Source: Populus alba
Taxonomy: Eukaryota > Streptophyta > Magnoliopsida > Malpighiales > Salicaceae
DNA length: 64,000 nucleotides
Direction: 5' to 3'
NCBI RefSeq assembly: GCF_005239225.2
Contig: NC_133301.1
Location: 8,928,318-8,992,317 of the forward strand
Positions 12,426 through 22,864 of the stretch are shown piece by piece (position 1 is the stretch's first letter; every line of letters starts with the position of its first letter). Position numbers and translations under genes: made by a program. The notes beneath the pieces are model-generated. The model was not told the DNA's origin, did no database searches, and worked only from the letters and a program-made list of their open reading frames with translations.

Positions 12426-12729
12426 TTCAAGACCTTTCTATGCTTGTAGAATGTATGGGTTGAATAGAAATGAAGAGAATAAGAAGAAGAAGGTTTTATA
12501 GATGAGAAAAAGAAAATGCAATCATATCACCTATATGGAAGCCAACTGGAGTCTCTCCCTCTTTCTTTCCTTTTTTTTTGTTTTTTTTATTTTAAAAAAA
12601 GCATGTGTATGTACAGGTAGTTGTGATTTTGGCTCACATCTTCCCTTCGTTTTACGTCTAAGAACGGCTTAAAAGCCCTCTATGGGTTGGGGATAGGCTT
12701 CCCATTTAGTTTTGTTAAAAGCTGGCAAA

Positions 12730-13421
12730 CATGGTCTTTTTTTAGTTAGATTCCTAAGACTATGATGAGCATGTTCTTTATGAAAATGGGGTCATTAATC
12801 ATGAATTGCACGATGCATATCTCCACTATGATGAGACTTAAGAGTCAATAGAAGATTATCTAAAGACTCTCTATGTTTTGAAATAAATCCTACCTTTTGA
12901 CAATTTTCACAGGTTTTGCAGAATGCATATGAGTCCTTGAACATGGTAAGCCAGTAAAATCCACTTTGTAAGATTTTTGCAGTCATCTTTTTTGACGAGA
13001 AATCATCCCCACATGCTTTAGAGTGACAAAATTTAATGACACTACTTACCTCATTGTCGGGAATGCATCTTTGAAATATTTGATCAGGACAATATTTGAA
13101 TAAGTAAGGGTCATCCCATTAAAATTTTTGCACGTCGCTCAAAAACTTTCTTTTGTCTTGGTTATCCAAATGAGCTGGCAAAAATCCTGAAGTAAAAAAA
13201 TTGCTATTTTTAGCAAACCAAGGCATTGAACTAAAAGAAAGTAAAGATTCATTAGGAAAGTAATCATCGATTGGTTTGATGTCGGATGTCGAATCTATTG
13301 TCAAATTTGACAAATGATCTGCGACAATATTTTCGGTGCCTTTTTCATCCTCGATAGCTTCCTTTTGGTCATAACATGAGGAAATGGAAAAGCTGGTGGG
13401 GAATCGGTCTTTTCTTTGCAA
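12730..13421 (-). pseudogene. Fused remnants: gag end/RNase H end, integrase zinc domain, ORF X C-terminus
   Basis: The minus-strand frame 13421-13119 runs from gag-distal sequence directly into GTENIVADHLS, the end of RNase H, so protease, RT and most of RNase H have been deleted. The frame 12986-12795 has the integrase zinc region (YAFCKTCENCQK) running straight into SLDNLLLTLKSHHSGD of ORF X at about 12869, so the integrase core and the first two thirds of ORF X are also deleted. Both junctions are clean within open frames, which fits internal deletions. Confidence 0.78.
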
Positions 13422-13439
13422 TGTTCAGATTCAACCCCT

Positions 13440-14880
13440 TCCTTACCCTAAAAGATTAACTCATAATCTTTCTCACAAGGTTCAAGATGGGTTTTTCAAT
13501 AACTTTACCACTGCGAAGAGTGATGATTGATTTGACTTGATCCATGTGTTGACTTCTGGAACTACTTACATTTGCATTGTATTGCCCCTTTGGATTTTTT
13601 TGTGGTTGAGATGGAAACTTACCTTTCTCTTAAAAATTAAGAACACATGTGAATTTTGCAAAAACATCTTTAAAATCTGTCATGCTTAGAGTATGTTGAA
13701 TGTTGGTTGTCTCTTGCTTTTTAATGAATACATGCAATGTTTTCTCAAGATTTCTTATAAGAGGTTGAGCATAAGGAGGTGCATATTCATGAGAATTTTG
13801 AAAATTATGGTGTGTTTGAAACGGTGGCTGTGAAGTTTGTGCATTCTTGTTACCACTCTTTCAATTGAAATTTGGGTGATTTCTCCAACCAAGGTTGTAT
13901 GTTTGTGAGTATAGGTTATGATTGGGACTTTGGAAACTGTTTAAAGCACGGGCTTGTTCATAAAGGCATTCCTTGAAACAAGGCAAAGTTGGATAGTCAT
14001 TGGTTGCATGTTCATTCGTTTCACAGATTTGACACATAATGTCTTAAACAGATTTTAATTGACCACTCTTTTTAAATTCAAGTGCCTTGATTTTTCTATT
14101 TAAAGATGCAAATTTGGCTTGGAGGTCATAATCTTCCCTAAGGTTGTACATACCTCCACTAGATGTATGAGGTTGAGTTTTACCCGGTGTCTCATAAGTG
14201 CCCGTAGTGTTCTAATTTTAAGCATTTTCAACTAGCAAATCTAGGTACTCCATTGCTTCATCAGGGTCTTTATTTTCAAAAGTTTCATTGCACATTAATT
14301 CAACCATTTGTCTATCTTTAGCTGTTAACCCTTCATAAAAATGTGAAACCAATCTCCATGTTTCCAAACCATGATGAGGGCAAGTATTAAGCAAGTCTTG
14401 ATAGCTATCCCAATATTGGTAAAATGTTTCTCTTGGTTTTTTAGTAAAAGTGATGATTTGTCTTTTGAAAGAGTTTGTTATGTGAGATGAAAAAACTTCT
14501 TTAAAAATTGTTGTTGCCTTTCATCCCAAGCATGAATGGATCCTGATCTCAAATTTTATAGCCATGTTTTAGCTTTATCTTTTAATGAAAAGGGAAAAAA
14601 GCTTTAATTTGATCATGTTCATACTACAATTTGAGTCATTATAAGTGTTATAAACTTCTTCAAATTCTCTCAAATACAAGTATGGATTTTCTAGATTTAA
14701 GCCATGAAAAGAAGATAAAAGTTGAATAATGTCTGGCTTAAAATTAAAATGAGATGCATTAAGAGGAAAAAATATACATAATCGCGCAATTGTTCTTGTT
14801 GGATTCATGTAGCCTCTAAGTGTTCTAACCCGATTATTCTCATTATAAAGCGGCTAATTATCCTCTTCAGCCATGTTTTC
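13440..14880 (-). pseudogene. Athila-like gag (decayed)
   Basis: The minus-strand frame 14808-14575 (MNPTRTIARLCIFFPLNASH, then FKPDIIQLLSSFHGL, NPYLYLREFEEVYNTY) is the N-terminal gag domain typical of Athila-like elements. Beyond it, in shifting frames, come the late-gag phrases SVKRMNMQPM, HKHTTLVGEI and QVKSIITLRSGKVIEKP. The last of these marks the gag-to-protease linker. Stops and frameshifts are frequent. Gag would form the virus-like particle; this copy is inactive. Confidence 0.8.
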
Positions 14881-15078
14881 TAAAGAAGATGAAGATACCC
14901 TACAAAGTCTATCATTTAATGTATGTGACCAAACTCTTATGCACGTGTAGGAAAAGAATAAAAAGAAGAAAAGAAAAAGAAAAAGAAAAGGAGACAAAAC
15001 ACAAGAAACAAAGTTAGATAAAAGAAAAGTGAAATGAGAAAAATATAATAAAATTTATAATTTGTATAGAAATTTACC

Positions 15079-15096
15079 TCTCTGGCAACGACGCTA
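15079..15096 (-). promoter_or_regulatory. Decayed primer-binding site, tRNA-Asp type
   Basis: The minus strand reads TAGCGTCGTTGCCAGAGA, six bases after the LTR end at 15103. It matches the tRNA-Asp(GTC) complement TGGCGCCGTTGCCGGGGA at 14 of 18 positions. All four differences are G-to-A or C-to-T transitions, the pattern expected from deamination of methylated cytosines. tRNA-Asp priming is usual for Athila-like elements. Confidence 0.8.
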
Positions 15097-15102
15097 AAAA
15101 CT

Positions 15103-15212
15103 TGACACGATCAAAAGATTGATGTCTTATCCCAAGTGCAGGAGTGTCGAAGTAATAAATAACCCGGCAAGATTGGGGTGGAACCACAGGGAGGTGAACT
15201 ATAAAAATTACA

Positions 15213-15262
<50 letters not shown>

Positions 15263-16692
15263 GTTAAAAAGGACTTTGAGATGTAAGATTAATGTGAGGA
15301 TTCAACAATGATAAAAACAAATATCAAGGTTAGAGAATCCACCAATAGTATTAGAAATAAGTATAGTATAAACTCTTTCTAATAATCAACTGGAAACCAC
15401 ATACAAAGGAGGTTACAATTGAAGATTTATCCTTAATAGTTCATTATAAATTTTTAACATGATCATATTAATTATCTTATTTTAGTAACACCATACTTTT
15501 AAATATTGACAGGAATTCATGATGCTAACTTATGTTAACAACAAATCAAGTTTCTTTCATAGCACGTGTGTAGGTTATACCATACGGTTGGCTATAAAAG
15601 TGCTAAGCATTTGTTGTATCAAGTGTTATACAACACAAATCTAGATACCATTTAACAAGCAAGGTATTAATAATTAGTAAGATAAAAAGATGAGACATGT
15701 TAATAACAAACTTTATTGGATATAAACGTTGAAATCCATGTTGAGTTTATATTATACCTATTCTAACACCATTAGTGAAACTTTTTCACCTTGACAAAAT
15801 AAACTTAGCTAAATATAATGAAGAAGATAAATATAAATAAACAATATAAGAACCTAAGTATAGTAAAGGAAATGAAAAGCATAAACAAGATATTACAGAA
15901 AATATAACATGAAATAAAACTTAAACATTACAAAAATATAAAAAAATAAATAAAGAGCATGATCTTGATCTGAAAAATCAAGATACCTAAATGCATGGCA
16001 AATGCCTCCTTTTATAGGCAAAAACTTGGAACTATTGATTTGATGACTACTTGTTGAGTGGGTGACTAACTCTTGACTTGGTGAAAATTCTTATCTTCTT
16101 GTCTGAACAAAACTTCATTGCTAAGATCAGAATTGGAACCAACTGTACCATGAAAGCTCTAAGAAATTGTCTTATCTTTTCAGGAAAAAATAATTGAGGT
16201 CATTTGGACTTTTAGAACTCGAGATATGGGTTGAACACTGAATAGTGTCTAGGCTGTAGGACAAATTTGGACTTTTTTGTTGTTGCTACAATTTGAACTT
16301 GAAAACGGCTTTTTTAAATCTTGTACTCCCATTAAAGTTGTAGGCCAATGTCTTACCTTTCCATCCATATAAAGCAAACATAAATCCAATATCTACAGCT
16401 CCAGATATGACCCAATTACCGAATAGTGTTCTAGTTTGGACTAAACCAGCATCTCTTTTCTAAGTTTGGCCCTCTTTTTGTCCTTTCAATTTCAGTACTT
16501 AAATTCATCAATCAATCCTTTAATTTATGTGATAAGAATGCATTTAAGATGAACATTTACCATAAATTAAACGTATCTTATATTATTTGATATGTTATTA
16601 TAAAACATGCTTTAGTTAAGGAGTTATTGATACTTCAAGTGCAAAATCATGATATAAAACCTTGATAAAAATGCAATTTTAAGTATTAATCA
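15103..16692 (-). repeat. 5' LTR of the minus-strand element (about 1590 bp)
   Basis: Begins TGATTAATAC at 16692 on the minus strand and ends GATCGTGTCA at 15103. The core promoter TATAAAAGG is at 16008-16016 on the plus-strand scale. At 15212-15262 the variable site is an (AAT)n tract of about 17 units, where the partner LTR has a short TA tract. Confidence 0.88.
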
Positions 16693-17113
16693 TGCAGAAT
16701 TGAAATATCTTCTCTCTAAGAAAGATTCTAAGGCTAGATTGGTGTGGTGGATTTTGTTACTTCAAGAATTTGATATCACAATCAAAGACAAGAAAGGCAC
16801 CGAAAATGTTGTCGTAGATCATTTGTCAAGATTCATGACAAGTGACAAGAAAATACTGAGAAAAACATTCAATTTTGGTCAAAAAGTCTTGCTTTATAAT
16901 TCTAGACTCCATTTATTTCCTGAAAAACTAAGATCAAGATGGAGCGGTCCTTTTATTATGAAACATGTGTATCCATATGGAGCCTGTGATATCGAGAATC
17001 CAAAGAATGACAATGTTTTCAAGGTAAATGGACATCGTTTGAAAGTTTACTTTAATAATTTTTCAGTTGAACATGACTCTATTGAATTGTGTGATCCTAT
17101 ATATAAAGATTGA
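16693..17113 (+). pseudogene. RNase H end fused to integrase C-terminal tail (copy B)
   Basis: One open frame (16700-17113) starts with [20 protein letters not shown] and [15 protein letters not shown], the end of RNase H. At about 16835 it changes to [39 protein letters not shown] and [12 protein letters not shown], the Athila integrase tail. The whole integrase core is deleted in frame, so the frame stays open although the protein could not integrate DNA. Confidence 0.82.
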
Positions 17114-17325
17114 TTCTTTTTCTCATATTGTTTTTATGTTTCTTTTTTGTGTGACTTTTGTTTTGCTAGTCCCTCTTACCCCGATCAAATGGCGGATAAC
17201 GGTACTTCGTGACTCTTAAGTTGGTTCCTTCAATTTCCCATAATAACTGATATCTGTGTATATATTTGTGCAATTCTTTGCTCTTTCCCCTTTCTTTGAA
17301 TCTCTCCTCCAATTCTCATTTGAAA

Positions 17326-17832
17326 ATGGACACCACTCTTGAAAAATTAAAAAAGTATTTTCTCGCTTTGCCTCAGAATGCGATTACAAAAATTTACTTT
17401 GCTAGATGTGCAAGATTAAGGTTGTTAATGAATCATGAAATTTCTGAAGATATTCACTAGCTAATTGAAGCAAAAGTCCAACTATCAGGTGAGTCCTTCA
17501 ATTCTTTCATTTCATACATGCCTGGAACAGGTAAAGACATTTTTGTAAAGAAATGTCATGCAAAACGACTAAAAGTATGTCATAGATGTGCCAGATGGAC
17601 TTGTAATACAACATGTCCTTCTTTAGGAATGATATCTATAAAGTGTGAAGATAAAATACAATTAATTAAGGATGATCTAAGTAAGGGGTCTTTAGATAAT
17701 CTTCTGTTGACTCTTGAGACGCACCCTAGTGGAGATGTGTATCGTGCAATTCATGATTTATGACCACAATTCCACAAAGAACATGCTAGACATAGTCTTG
17801 GCAATCTGACAAAAAAATACCATGTTTGCTAG
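17326..17832 (+). pseudogene. ORF X (copy B): 168-codon ORF with four-cysteine motif
   Basis: ATG at 17326 (MDTTLEKLKKYFLALPQNAI) to the TAG at 17830-17832, a single frame interrupted only by a TAG at 17458 and a TGA at 17761. Residues 85-97 read CHRCARWTCNTTC with the same C-x2-C-x4-C-x3-C spacing as copy A. The match in length, start and frame between A and B shows this was a real coding unit, not a chance frame. Function unknown. It starts about 210 bp after the integrase tail stop and ends about 300 bp before the LOG-like ATG. Confidence 0.68.
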
Positions 17833-17970
17833 TTTTTAAGAAAACTATATGGGAAGCCTATCACCGACCCATAGAGGGCGTTTAAGCTGTTCTTGAACGT
17901 AAAACCAAGGGAAGATGTGAGCCACAATCATAACTACCTGTACATACACATGCTTTTTCAAAATAAGTAA

Positions 17971-18003
<33 letters not shown>
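17971..18003. repeat. (GA)n microsatellite upstream of LOG-like ORF (copy B)
   Basis: About 15 GA units. A similar tract occupies the same relative place in copy D (57484-57514) but not in copy A. Confidence 0.85.
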
Positions 18004-18005
<2 letters not shown>

Positions 18006-18058
18006 GACTCCAGCTGGCCTATATATAAGTGGTATGATTGCCTTTTCAGTTTCTCATC

Positions 18059-18066
18059 TATAAAAT
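18059..18066 (+). promoter_or_regulatory. TATA-like box upstream of LOG-like ORF (copy B)
   Basis: TATAAAAT, 65 bp before the ATG at 18131 and followed by a CT-rich leader, as in copy A. Confidence 0.4.
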
Positions 18067-18130
18067 CTTCTCTTTCTTCCTTTCATTTCTACGTAATCCA
18101 TACATTCAACAAATATAGAAGTGTGTAGAA

Positions 18131-18782
18131 ATGGCATGTTACTCAAGTCATCATATAAAAAATATTTTGTTTTCAGTGGATTCAGTCCTGGGAAGGAAAT
18201 AGAGTTTTTAGAATCAGCAAATTATCTTGGTCAAGTACTAGATGAGAAAAAGATTCATTTAGTGTATGGGGGAGGCAACTTTGGGTTAATAGGGGGAGTG
18301 TCAATAGCTGCATTTTAAGGAGGCAGTCAAGTTTTGGGGGTTGTCCCCACAGCTTTAGCACAAGGGGAAATCATTGGAAAAACAATTGAAGAGGAATTAC
18401 AGGTCTCCACAATGTCTGATCGAATGAATATAATGTTTAAACACGATGATGTCTTTATTGCCTTACCAGGTGGTCTGGGCACATTGGAAGAAATCTTTCA
18501 TCTTTCCTCTTGAGCCTAACTACACATTCACTATAAACCCATAGGTCTGTTAAATGTTAATGATTTTTATGATAAGTTGTTATCTTTTCTTGATCATGTT
18601 GTGGAACAAGAATTTTTAACATCTTCGGCATGACAAATCATAATCTTTGTTGTTGTTGCTGAATAATTGATTGACCAACTATAATCTTTCATCCCTGTAA
18701 TTGATCCCTTCATGAGTCGCAGAAATTGGTCAATTAAGGAAAGTGTAAAAAGCTTAGATTGGATTTGAGCCTTTGTTTGTAA
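18131..18782 (+). pseudogene. LOG-like pseudogene (copy B), catalytic motif kept
   Basis: ATG at 18131. A one-base deletion near 18165 shifts the frame, and the main frame then runs through KIHLVYGGGNFGLIGGVSIA to a stop at 18316-18318. Further on, STMSDRMNIMFKHDDVF leads to IALPGGLGTLEEIFH, a complete PGGxGTxxE nucleotide-binding/catalytic motif of the LOG family (Pfam lysine_decarbox). The downstream part ([29 protein letters not shown]) is recognisable but has several stops. Intronless. The usual enzyme makes free cytokinin bases in the cytosol; this copy is dead. Confidence 0.85.
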
Positions 18783-19984
18783 AAACTTTGTGTCTTTTGG
18801 TTTTATTATTGTGTTTTATTGTTTCTTATATTTGTTTAAGTGTGTTTCAGGTTTATCAGTGTTCGCTATTTCAGGTGATGTCTTCTATACTCTATCTTTC
18901 TACCTTAGGACACGAGGACAATGTCTCATTTTGGTTAGGGGGAAAGGGTAGTAGTTGATATTTAAAAAAAAAGAAAAAAAAACTAATTGTGTTTTCTATC
19001 TCATAAACTATTTGCAAAACTTTTGTTACTAGGATAGCAGAGTAAAATGAGTTCTTTTGTTAAAGTGACTCTTGAGACGTATCTTAGTAAACATTCTTAA
19101 CAAGGTTTATCAGAATACTTTTTAAAATATTTAGGTTTACAAACTATCTTATTCTTATCACTTGATTTTGTTCATATGCTTATTTAACAAGTATTCTTAA
19201 ATCTTCATTTTCACACACACACTTTAACATATGATTGTGGGCTGCACATTGGATTATTACATTATTTATGCTCTTTTGTTAAAGGTAACAACTAACGAAA
19301 ATGGATAGTATATAATTTGCAAAAAAAAATAATAATAATGATAATAAAAAAGTAGATAAGTTTGGTTTCGTAGCCTCCCCAACCTAAGCAATTAAGCCTG
19401 AAGGGGTATTTTAACACTTAATACCCTAAAGTCAACTAACTTAAGAGCTATTGGCCCAACGCTTGTTACATGGGTTGAGGAGAAAAGCTTAAGTGAATTA
19501 AACATTGCACTATCTACATATCAGTATCTGTAACCCGAGTTACTAAGCTCGTAGGGGTGTCTCAACACTTAATGCCCTAAGACCAACTAGTCTGGGAGTC
19601 ATTAGTTAAAAGCTCATTATATGGGCTAAAGATGCATTGTGTTTTAAGTTATATGTATATATATTAAAAGAAAAAAGAAAAAAAAAGAAGAAAAATATAA
19701 TAATCCTAACCCAAGGAAGTTAACCTTAAACATTAGAACAAAAATTTTGTTTTCTTCCAAGTAAAGCCCCATAAATATGTGTTAATATATTAAGCATAAA
19801 AGGAAGGTTTATTAATATCTTGTTTAAGAGGTATTGAGCAAATATATAAATTTAATGAGTTTGTTTATTTGGATAGATTAATGGAAGTTGAATGATGAAT
19901 CCCTTACTTTGTAGAATTTACAAATTGTTTTTCTATTTTAATGCTTTGATTACTAGGGAGTAGTAATAAACTGGTTGGGGGGGG
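18783..19984 (+). other. 3' untranslated module and polypurine tract (copy B)
   Basis: No coding potential. Two diverged direct repeats of about 85 bp lie around 19392-19475 and 19549-19625. Both have the phrases ACACTTAAT.CCCTAA, GACCAACTA or GTCAACTAA, GAG(C/T).ATTGGC or ATTAG, and an end like TTACATGGGTT. The module is bounded at the right by GGTTGGGGGGGG (19973-19984), a polypurine tract abutting the LTR. Confidence 0.75.
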
Positions 19985-21555
19985 TGATTAGTACTTAAAA
20001 CTACATTTTTATCAAGGTTTTATATCATCATTTTGCACTTGAAGTATCAATAACTCCTAAACTAAAGCATGTTTTATAATAACATATCTAATAATATAAG
20101 ATACCTTTAATATATGGTAAATGTTCATCTTAAATGCAGGCCTATCACATAAATGAATGGATTGATTGATGAGTTTAAGTATTGAAATTGAAACGACAAA
20201 GAGAGGGCCAAACTTAGAAAAGAGATGTTGGTGCAGTCCAAATTGGAACATTGTTTGGTAATTGGGTCATATCTGGAGCTGTAAATCTCAGATTTAAGTC
20301 TGCTTTATATGGATGAAAAGGTAAGACATAGGCCAACAACTTTCGTGGGAGTCTAAGATTTAAAAAGGTTGTTTTCAAGTCCAAATTATAGCTACAACGG
20401 AGAAGTCCAAATTTGTCCTGCAGCCCAAACACTATTCAGTGTTCAACCCATATCTCGAGTTCTAAAAGTCCAAATGACCTTAATTTTGTTTTTCTGGAAA
20501 GATAAGACAATTTTCTAAAACTTTTATAAGTACAGTTGGTTCCAATTCTGATGTTAGCAATGATGTTTTGTTCAGACAAGAAGATAAGGATTTTCACCAA
20601 GTCAAGAGTTGGTCACCCACTCAACAATTAGTCATCAAATCAATAGTTATAAATTTTGGTCTATAAAAGAAGGCATTTGCCATGCATTTAAGAGCTTGGT
20701 TGTTCATATCAAAAACTTGATCTTTCTCTCTTTTTTTATATTTTTTGTAATTCTTAAGTTTTGCTTTCATTAATATCTTGTTTATGCTTTTCATTTCCTT
20801 TCCTTTACTTAGTTAACTTGTATCTTATTTATGTTCTTATTTTGTTTATTTATGTTTATCTCTTTCATTATGTTTAGTTAAGTTTATTATATCAATGTGG
20901 AAAGGTTACACTAATGTTGTAAGAATAAGTATAATGTAAACTCAACATGGACTTTAATGTTTGATACTAACATGTTTTGTATTTATTATCTTGTTCACTC
21001 TTAATACCTTGCTTGTTAAATGGTTAATCTAGATTTGTGTTGTATAACACTTAGTACAACAAATGCTTGGTACTTTCATAGCCTAACCGTATGGTATAAC
21101 CTACACATATGCTATGAAAGGAACTTGATTTGTTGTTAACATAAGTTATAATCATGAATACCTGATAATATTTACAAGTATTGGCATTATGCGAACAAGA
21201 TAACTAATGTAATCATGTTAACAATTTATAATCTAATTGGAACCGCCTTTGTGTGTGGTTTCCAGTTGAGTAATAAGAGTTTATACTATACCTGTTTGGA
21301 ATACCATTAGTGGATCCTCTAACCTTGACATTTATTTTTATCATTGTTTAATCCTTACATTAATCTTCCATCTCAAAGTTCTCATCAACTTTTTCTTCTT
21401 TTTCTTTATTATTGTTGTTGTTGTTGTTGTTGTATTATTGTTATCTATAATTTATACAATTAACCTCTCTATGGTTCGATCCCAGTCTTGCCGGGTTATT
21501 TATTACTTCGACACTCTTACACTTGGGAGAAGACATCAATCTTTTGGTTGTGTCA
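19985..21555 (+). repeat. 3' LTR of copy B (1571 bp)
   Basis: Starts TGATTAGTACTTAAAACTAC and ends GGTTGTGTCA. Core promoter TATAAAAGA at 20662-20670. The variable site at about 21410-21433 is a (TTG)n tract. It ends directly against a second, truncated LTR. Confidence 0.9.
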
Positions 21556-22698
21556 CTAAGCTTGGAGAAAAGATGTTGGTTCAATTCAAACTGGAACATC
21601 ATTTGGTTATTGGATCATAATTAGAGCTGTAGAACTTGGATTTAGGTCTAGTTTTTATGTATGGAAAGCTAAGACATAGGTATAAAACTTTTATGAAGAG
21701 TTCAAGATTCAAAACGGTTGTTTTCAAGCCCAAATTGTAGAAACAAAAAAGATGTCAGAATCTGTCCTATAGCCCAGACACTGTTCAGTATTCAGCCCAA
21801 AACTGAGACAAATACCTAAAAATTTCATAAAGACTATCTGTTTAAATTATGATGTTAACAATGACATTTTGTTTAGACAAGAAGATAATGGTTGTCACCA
21901 AGTCAAAAGGTGGCCACCCACTCAATAATTAGTCATCAAATTAATAGTTTCAAATTTTAGCCTATAAAAGGAGGCATTTTCCATACATTTAGACATCTTG
22001 GTTGTTTAAATCAAGATCTTTATCTTACTCTCTTTCTTTGTATTTTGTAATGTTCAAGTTTTATTTTATGTTATATTAATCTCTTGTTTATGCTTTTCAT
22101 TTCCTTTCCTTTACTTAGTTAACTTATATCTTATTTATGTTCTTAACTTGTTTATTTATGTTTATCTATTTCATTATGTTTAGTTAAGTTTATTATGTCA
22201 AGGTAAAAAGGTTACACTAATAGTGTAAAAATAAATATAGTGTAAACTCAACATGGACTTTAATGTTTGATATTAATATGTTTTTTATTTGTTATCTCAT
22301 TCACTTTAATACTTTGTTTGTTAAATGGATAATCAAGATTTATGTTGTATAACCCTTTGTACAATAAATGTTTGACCCTTTCATAGCATACTGTATAGTT
22401 TAACCAACATTTGTGCTATGAAAGGAACTTGATTTGTTGTTAACATAAATTAACATCATGAATACTTGATAACATTTACAAGTATTAGCATTATTTGAAT
22501 AAGATAACTAATGTAATCATGTTAACAATTTATAATCCGATTGGAACCTACTTTGTGTGTGGTTTCTAGTTGAGTAATAAAAGGAGTTTATACTATACTT
22601 ATTTGAAATACTATTAGTGGATCCTCTAACCTTGACAATTGTTTTATCCTTATTTAATCCTTACATCAATATCCCATAAAATTCTTATAAACTCTTTG

Positions 22699-22753
<55 letters not shown>

Positions 22754-22864
22754 TTGTAATTTATATAGTTCACATCCTTGTGATTCGACCCCGGTCTTGC
22801 CGAGTTATTTATTACCTTGACACTCATACACTTGGAATAAGACATTAATCTTTTTATCATGTCA
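21556..22864 (+). repeat. Second LTR of the same family, missing its first ~225 bp
   Basis: From 21560 on it aligns with the copy-B LTR starting near 20211 (AGAAAAGATGTTGGTTCAA). It keeps TATAAAAGG (21963-21971) and ends TATCATGTCA at 22864. The variable site is a long (AT)n tract at 22701-22750. Its right edge cuts into the RT of a chromovirus. Copy B probably inserted into this older LTR. Confidence 0.82.

Larger units (their letters stand above)
8902..16692 (-). mobile_element. Minus-strand LOG-carrying Athila-like element with two LTRs
   Basis: Read on the minus strand: 5' LTR (16692-15103), primer site, gag, a pol region deleted down to the end of RNase H and the integrase zinc domain, an ORF X fragment, a LOG-like pseudogene, a 3' untranslated module, polypurine tract and 3' LTR (10473-8902). 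Both LTRs begin TGATTA and end TGTCA. The left flank is the LOG-like ORF of copy A and the right flank is the RNase H of copy B. The 5-bp flanks (ACTAG and TGCAG) do not match, so this is not a simple insertion. The element is degenerate throughout. Confidence 0.85.
16693..21555 (+). mobile_element. LOG-carrying Athila-like element, copy B (5' truncated)
   Basis: From 16693 the plus strand holds the end of RNase H, a jump over integrase to its C-terminal tail, ORF X, a LOG-like pseudogene, the 3' untranslated module, a G-rich polypurine tract and a full 3' LTR. The 5' half is absent because the minus-strand element abuts it at 16692. It shares order and spacing with copies A and D. Confidence 0.85.

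Noticed and set aside
21466..21500. GGTTCGATCCC sequence resembling a tRNA T-arm
   Set aside because: It recurs in each LTR near its 3' end and has no cloverleaf around it, so it is part of the LTR. No tRNA gene was found in the window.
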